DNA of 64,000 nt from RPRB01 sp035543115. Its GTDB lineage: Bacteria > Myxococcota > Myxococcia > Myxococcales > Myxococcaceae. The notes beneath the pieces are model-generated. The model was not told the DNA's origin, did no database searches, and saw only the letters and a program-made list of their open reading frames with translations. The stretch lies in contig DATKKF010000078.1 of NCBI GenBank assembly GCA_035543115.1, forward strand, positions 12,975 to 76,974. The letters run 5' to 3'. Below, in pieces: positions 36,571 to 45,040 of the stretch (positions within the stretch are counted from its first letter, which is position 1; the number at the start of each line of letters is the position of its first letter). Position numbers and translations under genes: made by a program.

Positions 36571-37458
36571 ATGCCGAACCTCTCGCTGGTCCAGATGAAG
36601 GAGCTGTCGTCCTTCCGGAAGATCGCGCTCGGCACCTGGCAGACGGCGTACGACCCTTCCATCTACGGCACGCTCGTGCTCCGGATGGACCGCGCGCTCG
36701 CGTACATCACGCGCTTCCGGGCGCGGACCGGTCGTCACCTCACCGTCAGCCACCTGATGGCCAAGGCCTCGGCGATGGCGCTCCAGGCCTGCCCCGAGGC
36801 GAACGCCATCCTCCGCTGGAACCGCATCTACCTCAGGCAGCGGATCGGGGTGTTCTTCCAGGTGCTGATGACCGACCAGGGGAAGGCCGACCTCTCCGGC
36901 GCCACGCTGTACGACCTGGAGCGGAAGTCTCTTCTGGAAATCATCGACGAGTTCGAGAAGAAGGTCGCGCTGGTGCGCCGGCGCGAGGACCCGGCCCTGG
37001 AGAAGACGCGCGGGACGTTCCAGCGCCTCCCCTACCTGCTCCTGAGGCCGTTCCTGAAGGTGCTCTCGTTCCTCTGCTACACCCTGAACCTGGACCTCCG
37101 CCGGTTCGGCATCGCCTCGGATCCGTTCGGCAGCCTGATGATCACCAACGTCGGGACCCTGGGCCTCGACACCGCCTACGCGCCGCTGGTCCCGTTCTCT
37201 CGTGTGCCCCTCCTCTTCGCGCTGGGGGAAGCCAAGGAGCAGGTGCTGGTGGTGAACGGCCAGCCGACCGTCGCACGGGTGATGAACGTCAACGCGACCA
37301 TGGACCATCGGGTGATCGACGGCTTCCACGCCGCCCGCATCGCCCAGGTCCTCCGGGAGTGGATGGAGGACCCCGACGCGCACTTCGACCCGTCCGAGCT
37401 CTCCACCTCGCCTCCCGGGGAGGACGAGCCTCATCCTGGCGCGCGTGGGCCGGAGTAG
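36571..37458 (+). CDS. Stand-alone 2-oxoacid-dehydrogenase acyltransferase (E2 catalytic) domain protein
   Basis: A 295-residue protein that is only the E2/chloramphenicol-acetyltransferase-like catalytic domain. The active-site motif NATMDHRVIDGFHAARI is near the C-terminus with H246 and D250-G251 (HxxxDG) intact. HLTVSHLMAKASAMALQ near residue 50 and SLMITNVGTLGLDTAYAPLV near 190 are also family blocks. There is no lipoyl domain and no E1/E3-binding domain, so it cannot be a normal complex core; an acyltransferase using a free thiol acceptor such as CoA is inferred. Its 3' end overlaps the convergent acyl-CoA synthetase gene by 28 bases. Confidence 0.8.
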   Translation: MPNLSLVQMKELSSFRKIALGTWQTAYDPSIYGTLVLRMDRALAYITRFRARTGRHLTVSHLMAKASAMALQACPEANAILRWNRIYLRQRIGVFFQVLMTDQGKADLSGATLYDLERKSLLEIIDEFEKKVALVRRREDPALEKTRGTFQRLPYLLLRPFLKVLSFLCYTLNLDLRRFGIASDPFGSLMITNVGTLGLDTAYAPLVPFSRVPLLFALGEAKEQVLVVNGQPTVARVMNVNATMDHRVIDGFHAARIAQVLREWMEDPDAHFDPSELSTSPPGEDEPHPGARGPE

Positions 37459-39227
37459 AGAACGGGAAGCTCGGGCCCGAGGAAGTCGAGCACCGCCTTC
37501 CGTCGCAGCTTCAGGGTCGGGGTGACGAGGTCGGGATAGTCCGTCGGACTGCCGGGGATGACGAGCAGCCGCTTCGGCTTCTCGTAGTCCGAGAAGGCGC
37601 CGAGGGGCTCGAGCGCAACCGGCAGGAGCGCCTCGGCCGGGTTCTTCCCCTCCTCCTTCAAGCGGGCCAGCTCGCTGCGGGGAACGAACACCGCGGCGGT
37701 GACGAACGGGCACCCGTCGCCGAGCAGAAGCGCGCCCTCGAAGGGCGGGGTGGAGCCCAGTGCCGTCTCCAGCGGCTCGGGCGCCACCTTCTTCCCGGTG
37801 CTGAGCACCAGCAGATGCTTCTTGCGCCCGGTGATGTGGAGCCATCCGTCGGCGTCGAGCTCCCCGAGGTCTCCGGTCCGGAAGAATCCGTCCGGGGTCC
37901 AGGCGTCGGCGTCGTCTACGGGCTCGAGGTAGCCGCTGAGCATGAGCGGGCCCCGCAGGAGCAGCTCGTGATCCTCGGCGAAGCGAAGCTCGTGGTCCGG
38001 GCTGACCAGTCCGACGCTCAAGGGCCGCCGGCGCTCGCCGAAGAGGTTCGAGGAGATCATCCCCGCCGTCTCGCTCATCCCGTAGAGCTCGACCAGCGGG
38101 ATGCCCAGTCCCTCGAAGAACCGGAACAGCGTGGCGGAGGTCGGTGCTCCGCCGGCGAACAGCCCCTCGACGCGCCCGCCCAGCGCGGTGCGCACCTTCC
38201 GGCCCACCAGCAGGTCGGCCGCCCAGGTCCCCAGTCGGTTCAGGGCACCCGATGCCCCGTCCACGCGGACCCGCGCCGCCGCCTCCAGCGCAGCGTGCAG
38301 GAGGCGACGCAGAGGCCAGGGAAGGTGTCCCAGGCCCTCGAGCGCCCGCGCACGCATCCGCTCGTACACCAGCGGCACCGAGAAGACGTAGGTCGGTCCG
38401 AGGGCGAGCGCCGGGGGCGCATCGGATGGGTGCGCGATGAGCAGCAGGGTGTGCCCCTGTGCCAGTGCCAGGGCGAACTGGTCATGGCCGGCGACGTGCC
38501 CGAACGGAAGCAGGTGCAGTCCGACGTCGCGCTCGGTGCGCGCGGTGGAGAGCGCGCCGGCCTCGATGGCATGGACGATGGTCCGCTGCGGCAGCCGGAC
38601 CCCCTTCTGGCGGCCGGTGGTGCCGCTGGTGAAGAGCAGGAGGAAGGGATCCTCTTCGCTGATGGACGCCGCGCGGGCCTCGAACTCCTCGAGGCCGAGG
38701 CCTGGTGCACCCTCTCCGAGCACGGCGTCCACGCTCGCGCAGCGGATGCCCTCCGGGAAGAGGTCGCCAATGCTGCTGTCGGCGGCCAGCACCGAGGTCA
38801 GCCCTTGCCCGGCAAGCGCCTCCGCGACGGGGGCCAGCTTGGCCCATTGCTCCCTGGTCGAGACGAACCCCACGTGCGGACGGACGCGCAGCGCGATGTC
38901 CTGCACCGCCGGACCGCCGAGGCTGGCGAACAGGGCCGAAGGCTCGGCACCGAGAAGCTGCGCGCCGAATGCCACGGCCTGCCACTCGGGGGAGTTCTCG
39001 GCGAGGAGCATCACCCGGTCGCCGCGCCTCACCCCGGCACGCTCGAGAAACGCGGCGGCCCGGCACACCTGCGCGCGAAAGTCGGAGAAGCGAACGTCTC
39101 GCGGCGGGCCGCCCACCCCCGGTGGCAGGAAGCGCAGGAAGACACGGTCGGGGACGCGGCGCGCGGTCAGCGCGAGCAGGCCCGGAAGAGTCCGGGCCTC
39201 GAACCGCACGATGGGGAGAGTCCGCAT
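37431..39227 (-). CDS. AMP-forming long-chain acyl-CoA synthetase
   Basis: A 598-residue adenylate-forming enzyme of the FACS type. Motifs: LLLFTSGTTGRQKGVRLPQR near 197, LLPFGHVAGHDQFALALAQG near 240, ELYGMSETAGMISSNLFGER near 375, FFRTGDLGELDADGWLHITGR-like block (FFRTGDLGELDADGW) near 450 and the C-terminal lysine in PTLKLRRKAV. It should activate fatty acids for degradation or lipid synthesis. It is a single gene; its 143-base upstream gap to the Lrp gene is divergent and must carry both promoters. Confidence 0.88.
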   Translation of the reverse strand: MRTLPIVRFEARTLPGLLALTARRVPDRVFLRFLPPGVGGPPRDVRFSDFRAQVCRAAAFLERAGVRRGDRVMLLAENSPEWQAVAFGAQLLGAEPSALFASLGGPAVQDIALRVRPHVGFVSTREQWAKLAPVAEALAGQGLTSVLAADSSIGDLFPEGIRCASVDAVLGEGAPGLGLEEFEARAASISEEDPFLLLFTSGTTGRQKGVRLPQRTIVHAIEAGALSTARTERDVGLHLLPFGHVAGHDQFALALAQGHTLLLIAHPSDAPPALALGPTYVFSVPLVYERMRARALEGLGHLPWPLRRLLHAALEAAARVRVDGASGALNRLGTWAADLLVGRKVRTALGGRVEGLFAGGAPTSATLFRFFEGLGIPLVELYGMSETAGMISSNLFGERRRPLSVGLVSPDHELRFAEDHELLLRGPLMLSGYLEPVDDADAWTPDGFFRTGDLGELDADGWLHITGRKKHLLVLSTGKKVAPEPLETALGSTPPFEGALLLGDGCPFVTAAVFVPRSELARLKEEGKNPAEALLPVALEPLGAFSDYEKPKRLLVIPGSPTDYPDLVTPTLKLRRKAVLDFLGPELPVLYSGPRAPG

Positions 39228-39315
39228 GGCCTGGGGCTCACCCTAGCGGGCGACTCTCTCCCCCGGAATCCACCCTTGGGAGTATTCAAGGTTCCGGAGA
39301 GACAGACTGATAGAA

Positions 39316-39344
39316 AATAGGCTCAAACCCCGCTTGGACCTATT
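39316..39344. promoter_or_regulatory. Long palindrome in front of the Lrp gene (probable operator)
   Basis: AATAGG (39316-39321) pairs with CCTATT (39339-39344), and inside it CAA (39324-39326 region, CTCAA) pairs with TTG, leaving a seven-base centre. The 11-base arms have one mismatch and one G-T. The element is AT-rich against GC-rich flanks and lies 36 bases before the chosen lrp start, the position expected for an autoregulatory Lrp/AsnC site. Confidence 0.55.
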
Positions 39345-39379
39345 GAAAATCCGCCTGCCAGGCGCAATACGTGGATTCC

Positions 39380-39844
39380 ATGGACGACGTCGACGCCGGC
39401 ATCGTGGACCTCCTCCAGGAGGATGCCCGCCTCACCCAGGCGCAGATCGCCAAGAAGGTCGGCCTCTCCCAGCCCTCGGTGGCCGACCGGATCCGGAAGC
39501 TCGAGGAGCAGGGAATCATCACTGGCTACACGGCGAAGGTGGACCCCCGGAAGCTCGGCAAGGACATCACCGCCTTCATCGGGGTGGGCATTGAGCACCC
39601 CAGGTACTTCGACGCCTTCGCCAAGAAGGTGATGGGCCTCGAGGAGGTGCTCGAGTGCCACCGCGTGGCGGGCCAGGACAGCTACCTGCTCAAGGTGCGC
39701 ACCGAGAACACCGGCTCGCTCGACCGTCTCCTGACAGAGGAGCTTCGTACGCTGCCCGGCGTCACCCGGACCCACACCACCATCGTCCTCTGCTCGGTGA
39801 AGGAAGAGACCCACGTCGCGCCGAGGAAGGAGCCAGTGCCATGA
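39380..39844 (+). CDS. Lrp/AsnC-family transcriptional regulator
   Basis: A 154-residue regulator. The N-terminal helix-turn-helix runs DARLTQAQIAKKVGLSQPSV; the C-terminal RAM domain begins GYTAKVDPRKLGKDITAFIG and includes VLECHRVAGQDSYLLKV, the effector pocket region. ATG 39380 (MDDVDAG) is chosen because family members begin directly with this helix; a GTG at 39371 adds three codons. The stop overlaps the aminotransferase start (ATGA), so regulator and enzyme form one operon, and the effector is probably an amino acid handled by that enzyme. Confidence 0.9.
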   Translation: MDDVDAGIVDLLQEDARLTQAQIAKKVGLSQPSVADRIRKLEEQGIITGYTAKVDPRKLGKDITAFIGVGIEHPRYFDAFAKKVMGLEEVLECHRVAGQDSYLLKVRTENTGSLDRLLTEELRTLPGVTRTHTTIVLCSVKEETHVAPRKEPVP

Positions 39845-41076
39845 CCGTTCGGACTGCAAGACGGATGCGGGGTGTCGTGCCCTCGGCGGTCCGGGAGATC
39901 CTCAAGGTCGCGGAGCGGCCCGATGTGCTGTCCTTCGCCGGGGGCCTGCCCGCGCCGGAGCTCTTCCCCGCCCGGGAGCTGAGCCAGGCCTTCGAGGCGG
40001 TGCTGCGAAGGAGGCCCGCGGCGGCGCTCCAGTACGGCATCACCGAGGGCTTCCTCCCGCTGCGCGAATGGCTGGCGGCGCGGCTGCGCGCCCGGGGCAT
40101 CCCGGCGACCTCGGAGAGCGTGATGGTGGTGAGTGGCAGCCAGCAGGGTATCGACCTCGTTGCCCGCGTGCTGCTCGACCCGGGCGACACGGTGCTGGTC
40201 GAGAACCCCAGCTACCTCGCCGCGCTGCAGGCCTTCGCCGCCTACGAGGTGAACGTCGTGGCGCTGCCCGGCGACGACGATGGCCTCCGCACCGGGCTGC
40301 TCGAGGAGGCGGTGCGCGAGCACCGGCCCGCGCTCATCTACCTGGTGCCCGAGTTCCAGAATCCGCGCGGCACCACGCTCGCCGGGGACCGCCGACGGGA
40401 GCTCGCCACGGTCGCAGCGCGTCACGGCGTCCCGGTGCTCGAGGACGATCCCTATGGCGCCCTGCGCTTCCGCGGGTCGCCGTCCACGCCCATCGCGGCG
40501 CTCGCCGACGGCCTCACCTTCCACCTCGGCACGTTCTCCAAGACGCTCGCGCCCGGGTTGCGCCTCGGCTGGGTCCATGGGCCGAAGCCGCTGGTGCGCA
40601 CCATGACCATCGCCAAGCAGGCCTGCGACCTCCAGACCGCCACCCTCGCCCAGCATGCGGTGGTGGAGCTCCTGGAGACGTTCGACTACGAGGCGCACCT
40701 CCGGCGCATCCGCTCGGCGTACCGCACCCGCTGCGAGGCGATGCTCCAGGCGCTGGAGCGCACCATGCCCGCCGGGACGCGCTGGTCCACCCCCGACGGC
40801 GGCCTCTTCCTCTGGCTCGAGCTGCCACCGGGTCTCCGCGACGACCAGGTCTTCCACGCGGCCATCCAGCGCTCGGTGGCGGTGGTGCCCGGGAGCGGCT
40901 TCTTCGTCGGCCCGCCAGAACACGGCTTCCTGCGCCTCAACTTCTCCAACCAGAGCGCGGCCAACATCGAGCTCGGCATGGACCGGCTCGGGCAGACGCT
41001 CGCCGAGCTGCAGGCCAGGTCGATGCCGCTGCGCCCGAGACAGGCCGAGCTCCACGCCGCCCCGCCGAGCCCCTGA
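39841..41076 (+). CDS. PLP-dependent aminotransferase, class I/II (2-aminoadipate/aromatic type)
   Basis: A 411-residue fold-type I aminotransferase. The substrate strand FAGGLPAPELFPARE, LQYGITEGFLPLREWLAARL, the asparagine/proline motif PEFQNPRGTTLAG, the PLP aspartate/tyrosine EDDPYGALRF and the Schiff-base K234 in HLGTFSKTLAPGLRLGW match the LysN/ARO8/MocR-enzyme branch. Members act on 2-aminoadipate, branched-chain or aromatic amino acids. It is co-translated with the Lrp-type regulator. The extra C-terminal tail (MPLRPRQAELHAAPPSP) is unstructured. Confidence 0.88.
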   Translation: MTVRTARRMRGVVPSAVREILKVAERPDVLSFAGGLPAPELFPARELSQAFEAVLRRRPAAALQYGITEGFLPLREWLAARLRARGIPATSESVMVVSGSQQGIDLVARVLLDPGDTVLVENPSYLAALQAFAAYEVNVVALPGDDDGLRTGLLEEAVREHRPALIYLVPEFQNPRGTTLAGDRRRELATVAARHGVPVLEDDPYGALRFRGSPSTPIAALADGLTFHLGTFSKTLAPGLRLGWVHGPKPLVRTMTIAKQACDLQTATLAQHAVVELLETFDYEAHLRRIRSAYRTRCEAMLQALERTMPAGTRWSTPDGGLFLWLELPPGLRDDQVFHAAIQRSVAVVPGSGFFVGPPEHGFLRLNFSNQSAANIELGMDRLGQTLAELQARSMPLRPRQAELHAAPPSP

Positions 41077-41157
41077 GCGCAGGCCGCCCGTGGCGCCCCC
41101 GCAGAGCGGCGGCGGCACGAAGGTGCTGGCCCGAGTCCGCTCACCGCGTTTCCGCTG

Positions 41158-42543
41158 TCAGTAGGCGTTGCGTGACAGGAAGCCGCCCAGCGCCGTTCGC
41201 ACGAGGATCTTGAGGTCCAGGAGCAGCGACCAGTTCTCGATGTAGTACAGGTCGTACTCGATCCGCTTGTGGATGGACGTCTGTCCCCGGAGCCCGTTGA
41301 TCTGCGCCCAGCCGGTGATGCCCGACTTCACCTTGTGGCGGAGGTGGTACTTCGGGATCTGCCGCTTGAACTCCTCGATGAACACCGGGCGCTCCGGGCG
41401 CGGGCCGACCAGGCTCATGTCCCCCCGCAGCACGTTGAACAGCTGCGGCAGCTCGTCCAGGGAGGTCCGGCGGAGGAACGCGCCCACCGGGGTGCGCCGG
41501 TCGTCCCCCGCGGTCGCCATCCGCGGCCCCGCCTGCTCGGAGCCCACCCGCATGGTCCGGAACTTGAGGATGGGGAAGACCGCCCCGTCCATGCCCATCC
41601 GCTCCTGCCGGTAGAGCACCGGGCCGCGGCTGGTCAGCTTCACCACCAGCGCCACGACCCCCATCACCGGCGAGACCAGCAGCAGCGCCACCGCCGAGAA
41701 CAGGATGTCGAAGGCGCGCTTGAGCACCAGGTTCCAGCCCTCCAGCGGCCCGCCCTGGAGGCTGACGATGGGCAGGCCGCCGAACTCCTCCAGCCCGCCG
41801 TACAGCGTCACGTACTGGAAGAGGTCGGGGACGATCTTCACGTCCACCGTGTGCAGCGCCAGCCGCTCCATCAGCGACTTCATCAGCGGCATGTCCTCGG
41901 AGGGCAGCGCGAGGATGACCTGGTCCACGCTCTGCTCGCGGAGCACCCGCTCCAGCTCGTCCGTCGTCCCGATGACCGGCACGCCGCGCACCGTCGTTCC
42001 CGGGAGGAGGAGGTCGCGGGAGAGCACCCCCGTCACCTGGAAGCCCAGCTCGCGGTGGTGTTCGATGGTCTCCACCACCCGCTCGCCGAGCTCGCCGGCG
42101 CCCACCAGGAGGATGGACTTGAGGTTCAGGCCCCGCCGGCGCACCGACTCGAGCCACATCCGGAAGGCGACCCGCGTCGTCGCCACCAGCACGAAGGAGT
42201 AGCCGGCGAAGATGAGCAGCGTGAGCCGGGAGTAACGTTCACGGCCGAAGTAGGTGAGCGCCACCAGCACCAGGCTCCCGGTGATGGTGGCCTTGAAGAG
42301 CTCGAAGACCTCCTCGAGGTGCGTCCGGACCCGGTTGGTGGCGTAGAGGCGCGACTGCCGGTACGCGACCGGGAAGAGCACCAGCACCAGGGCGAGCGTG
42401 ACCAGCGTCTCGCGCACCGGTGGGCGGGGCGCGGTCAACGCGTCGAAGCGCGTCAGGTACGCCAGGACGAACGCGAGCGTGAGCATCGCGACGTCGATGG
42501 CGACCTTGATCGATGTCCAGAACCGCTGCAGCCGGTTGAACAC
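41158..42543 (-). CDS. Polyprenyl-phosphate sugar-1-phosphate transferase (WcaJ/WbaP-like), exopolysaccharide initiation
   Basis: A 461-residue inner-membrane enzyme that transfers a sugar-1-phosphate from a nucleotide sugar onto undecaprenyl phosphate. Four N-terminal helices (from VAIDVAMLTLAFVLAYLTRF) are followed by a CoA-binding-like Rossmann domain (SILLVGAGELGERVVETIE) and a fifth helix (KRAFDILFSAVALLLVSPVM). The catalytic domain has GPVLYRQERMGMDG, FPILKFRTMRVG, TSLDELPQLFNVLRGDMSLV and GPRPERPVF. GTG 42543 follows the upstream GT4 gene by 10 bases. It is the last gene of a two-gene unit with that glycosyltransferase. Confidence 0.9.
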   Translation of the reverse strand: MFNRLQRFWTSIKVAIDVAMLTLAFVLAYLTRFDALTAPRPPVRETLVTLALVLVLFPVAYRQSRLYATNRVRTHLEEVFELFKATITGSLVLVALTYFGRERYSRLTLLIFAGYSFVLVATTRVAFRMWLESVRRRGLNLKSILLVGAGELGERVVETIEHHRELGFQVTGVLSRDLLLPGTTVRGVPVIGTTDELERVLREQSVDQVILALPSEDMPLMKSLMERLALHTVDVKIVPDLFQYVTLYGGLEEFGGLPIVSLQGGPLEGWNLVLKRAFDILFSAVALLLVSPVMGVVALVVKLTSRGPVLYRQERMGMDGAVFPILKFRTMRVGSEQAGPRMATAGDDRRTPVGAFLRRTSLDELPQLFNVLRGDMSLVGPRPERPVFIEEFKRQIPKYHLRHKVKSGITGWAQINGLRGQTSIHKRIEYDLYYIENWSLLLDLKILVRTALGGFLSRNAY

Positions 42544-42553
42544 GGCTCCTGCA

Positions 42554-43681
42554 CTACCACGGAAGCCGGTCCCGAAGGCCGGGACGACCGGCGAGCAGCG
42601 CCTCCACCTTCGAGCGCAGGGCCGTCCGGAACCGCTCCTCGGAGAAGAGCTCGGCACGGGCGCGGGCGGCTGCCGGCTCGAAGCCCCGCTCGAAGGGCTC
42701 GAACCGCTCCAGCGCGGCGATCAGCGCCTCCGGCGTGGGCCGGTCGAAGAACAGCCCGGTCTGTGGGGTGAGGGTCTCCAGGGCCCCGCCCCGGCCCAGG
42801 GCGATGACCGGACGCCCGGAGGCGAGCGCCTCGAGGGGGGCGATGCCGAAGTCCTCCTCGCCGGGGAAGATCAGCGCCCGAGCGCCACGGTACAGCTCCG
42901 GAACCTGCGCGTCGGGCACCTTCCCGAGCCAGCGGACGTTGGGCGGAAGCCCAGAGCGGAGCAGCCGTGCGTCCTGCCCGTCCCCGGCGATCCACAAGGC
43001 GTGCCCCGTGCGCCGGAAGGCCTCCACCGCGAGGTCCACCCGCTTGTAGGGCGCGAGCGCCCCGAGCCAGAGGAAGTAGGCCCCCCGACCCCCCGCCGGC
43101 GGCCTCCCGAACCGGTCGAGCGCCACCGGCGGGTGGATGACGTCCGCCTTGCGGCCCCAGAACTGCGCGATGCGACGCGCGACGTGGTGGCTGTTCGCCA
43201 CCAGCGCGTCGGGGTCGGCCGCGGTGCGCCGGTCCCAGGCCTGGAGCGCCGGACGGCTCGCCGCCGCCGCGAGCCGCACCGGAAGGCTCGCCCGCCCGGG
43301 ACCGAAGTACGCGTCGAACTGGTCCCACATGTAGCGCATGGGAGAGTGCACGTAGGCCAGGTGCGGCGTGCCCGGGGGCACCCGCACGCCCTTGGCCACG
43401 CAGTGGCTGGACGAGACGACCAGGTCGAACCCCCGCGGTTCGAGGAAACGCAGCGCCGCCGGCATCAGCGGCAGGGCGACCCGGTAACGGCGCGCGATGC
43501 CCGGCAGGCGCTGGAGCGGGGAGGTGTGGATGGGCCGCGACTCCACGTCCGGGCCGACGCTCCCCGGCACGCGGAGGAGGGTGAAGATCTCCGAATCGGG
43601 AAAGAGCCGCACCAGCTGCGCGAGCACCAGCTCCCCGCCGCGGCGCCCGGTGAGCCAGTCATGGACGAGAGCGACGCGCAT
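42554..43681 (-). CDS. Glycosyltransferase family 4
   Basis: A 375-residue GT-B enzyme. It begins MRVALVHDWLTGRRGGELVL, and has YVHSPMRYMWDQFDAYFGPG in the N-terminal domain, YFLWLGALAPYKRVDLAVEA opening the C-terminal domain and the E-x7-E motif in FPGEEDFGIAPLEALASGRP. This wording resembles mannosyl- or rhamnosyltransferases of O-antigen and capsule clusters. It is co-transcribed with the sugar-phosphate transferase and points away from a second GT4 gene; the 291-base gap between them (43682-43972) carries no gene that I accept. Confidence 0.87.
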   Translation of the reverse strand: MRVALVHDWLTGRRGGELVLAQLVRLFPDSEIFTLLRVPGSVGPDVESRPIHTSPLQRLPGIARRYRVALPLMPAALRFLEPRGFDLVVSSSHCVAKGVRVPPGTPHLAYVHSPMRYMWDQFDAYFGPGRASLPVRLAAAASRPALQAWDRRTAADPDALVANSHHVARRIAQFWGRKADVIHPPVALDRFGRPPAGGRGAYFLWLGALAPYKRVDLAVEAFRRTGHALWIAGDGQDARLLRSGLPPNVRWLGKVPDAQVPELYRGARALIFPGEEDFGIAPLEALASGRPVIALGRGGALETLTPQTGLFFDRPTPEALIAALERFEPFERGFEPAAARARAELFSEERFRTALRSKVEALLAGRPGLRDRLPW

Positions 43682-43972
43682 CAGGGGGGCGTTCGGGCCG
43701 GTGGGTGTAGCATGCCGCGGCCGCGACGAGTGCCTCGACCGGGGTGTCGTGAGCACAGGGAGATGGCAGAGACCGAAGCGAGACGGCGCACACGAGGACC
43801 GGACAGCGGAGGCGTGCCTCGTGGCAGCGAGCCCGGACGTGCCGCGCCCTTGCGCGGCTCCGCGAGCCTCCCCCGGCCGCGGGGGGCGCCGAGCACCGCG
43901 GGGCCGAGTCCGCGCGTCGCAGCAGGGGGATCGGCCATCGCCGCGCCCAGCCCCCCCCGGTCGAGGCGCTAG

Positions 43973-45040
43973 ATGGCCTCCCGGGTGCTCATCGATCTTC
44001 GAATGGTGACCGGCCGGCTGCACGGCATCGCCCGGTACGCGCTGGAGCTCGCCCGGGTGCTCCCCGCGCTCGCGCCCGACCTGGTCTTCGAGGGGCTCGG
44101 GCCGCCCGGTGGCCTGCCGGAACTCGGGCCGCTCGCGCCGACCTTCCCGGTGCACCGCGCGCCGGCGGGCTTCCTTTCGCCACTCGAGCAGCCCGCCCTC
44201 GCCGCCGTCCTCCGCCGGCTCGAGCCCGACCTGTTCCACGCGACGTCGTTCTCGGTGCCGCTCCTCTGGCGGGGGCCGCTGGTGGCGACGCTGCACGACG
44301 CCGCGCACCTCGCCCGGAGCGAGGAGTTCGGCTGGCTCACCGCCGTGTACTACCGGGTGGTGGTGGGCCCGAGGGTGCGCCGCGCGCGCGGGCTGCTCAC
44401 GGTGTCCGAGTTCGCGCGCCGCGAGCTCGCCAGCCGGCTGGGAGTCCCGGAGTCGCGCTGGAGCATCGTCCCGCCCGGAGTGGACCCGCGCTTCCACCCC
44501 CCGACCGCGGAGGAGCGGCTGCAGGCCCGGGCGCGGCTGGGACTGCCGGCGCGCTACCTGCTCGCGGTGGGCAACCCCAAGCCGCACAAGAACCTCGCCC
44601 TCCTCGCGCGCATCGCCACCCGGCTCCCCGTCCCCCTGGTGCTGCTCGCCGGCGACGGGGCCGGGCGCGTCTTCCCGCGACCCACCCGCGTGCTGTCCGA
44701 GGTGGAAGAGGCGCACCTGCCCGCGCTCTACGGCGGCGCCGAGGCCCTGCTGCTCCCCTCGCGTCACGAGGGCTTCGGCCTGCCTGCGCTCGAGGCGATG
44801 GCCACCGGCACCCCGGTGCTCGCGGCCAACGCCGGCTCCTTGCCCGAGGTGACCGGCGGCGCCGCCGAGCTGCTGGATCCAGACGCCCCCGAGGCGTGGA
44901 TCGCCGCGAGCAACGCCATCGTCGCGACCCCGCTCCTACGCGCCCGCTGGGCCTCCGCCGGCCGCGAGCGCGCCCGCGCCTTCACCTGGGAGCGCTGCGC
45001 CCGGCACACCCTCGCGGTCTACCGCTCGGCCCTCGGCTGA
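43973..45040 (+). CDS. Glycosyltransferase family 4
   Basis: A 355-residue GT-B enzyme. VLIDLRMVTGRLHGIARYAL opens the N-terminal domain, LVATLHDAAHLARSEEFGW is the acceptor-side histidine loop, YLLAVGNPKPHKNLALLARI starts the C-terminal domain, and the donor-binding motif is LLPSRHEGFGLPALEAMATG. It sits inside the polysaccharide cluster but is transcribed against its neighbours. Its 3' end overlaps the opposite-strand ligase gene by 105 bases. Confidence 0.87.
   Translation: MASRVLIDLRMVTGRLHGIARYALELARVLPALAPDLVFEGLGPPGGLPELGPLAPTFPVHRAPAGFLSPLEQPALAAVLRRLEPDLFHATSFSVPLLWRGPLVATLHDAAHLARSEEFGWLTAVYYRVVVGPRVRRARGLLTVSEFARRELASRLGVPESRWSIVPPGVDPRFHPPTAEERLQARARLGLPARYLLAVGNPKPHKNLALLARIATRLPVPLVLLAGDGAGRVFPRPTRVLSEVEEAHLPALYGGAEALLLPSRHEGFGLPALEAMATGTPVLAANAGSLPEVTGGAAELLDPDAPEAWIAASNAIVATPLLRARWASAGRERARAFTWERCARHTLAVYRSALG

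Noticed and set aside
39841..41076. Aminotransferase as the missing ArgD of the arg operon
   Set aside because: Its motifs place it in the LysN/MocR-enzyme branch, not class III where ArgD belongs, and it is controlled with an Lrp gene.
43714..43724. CGCGGCCGCG palindrome as an operator
   Set aside because: Self-complementary GC strings of this length occur by chance in this base composition.
43681..43938. Minus-strand 85-codon frame in the gap between the two GT4 genes
   Set aside because: Arg/Pro/Gly-rich composition, no domain, no ribosome site; typical of non-coding GC-rich DNA.
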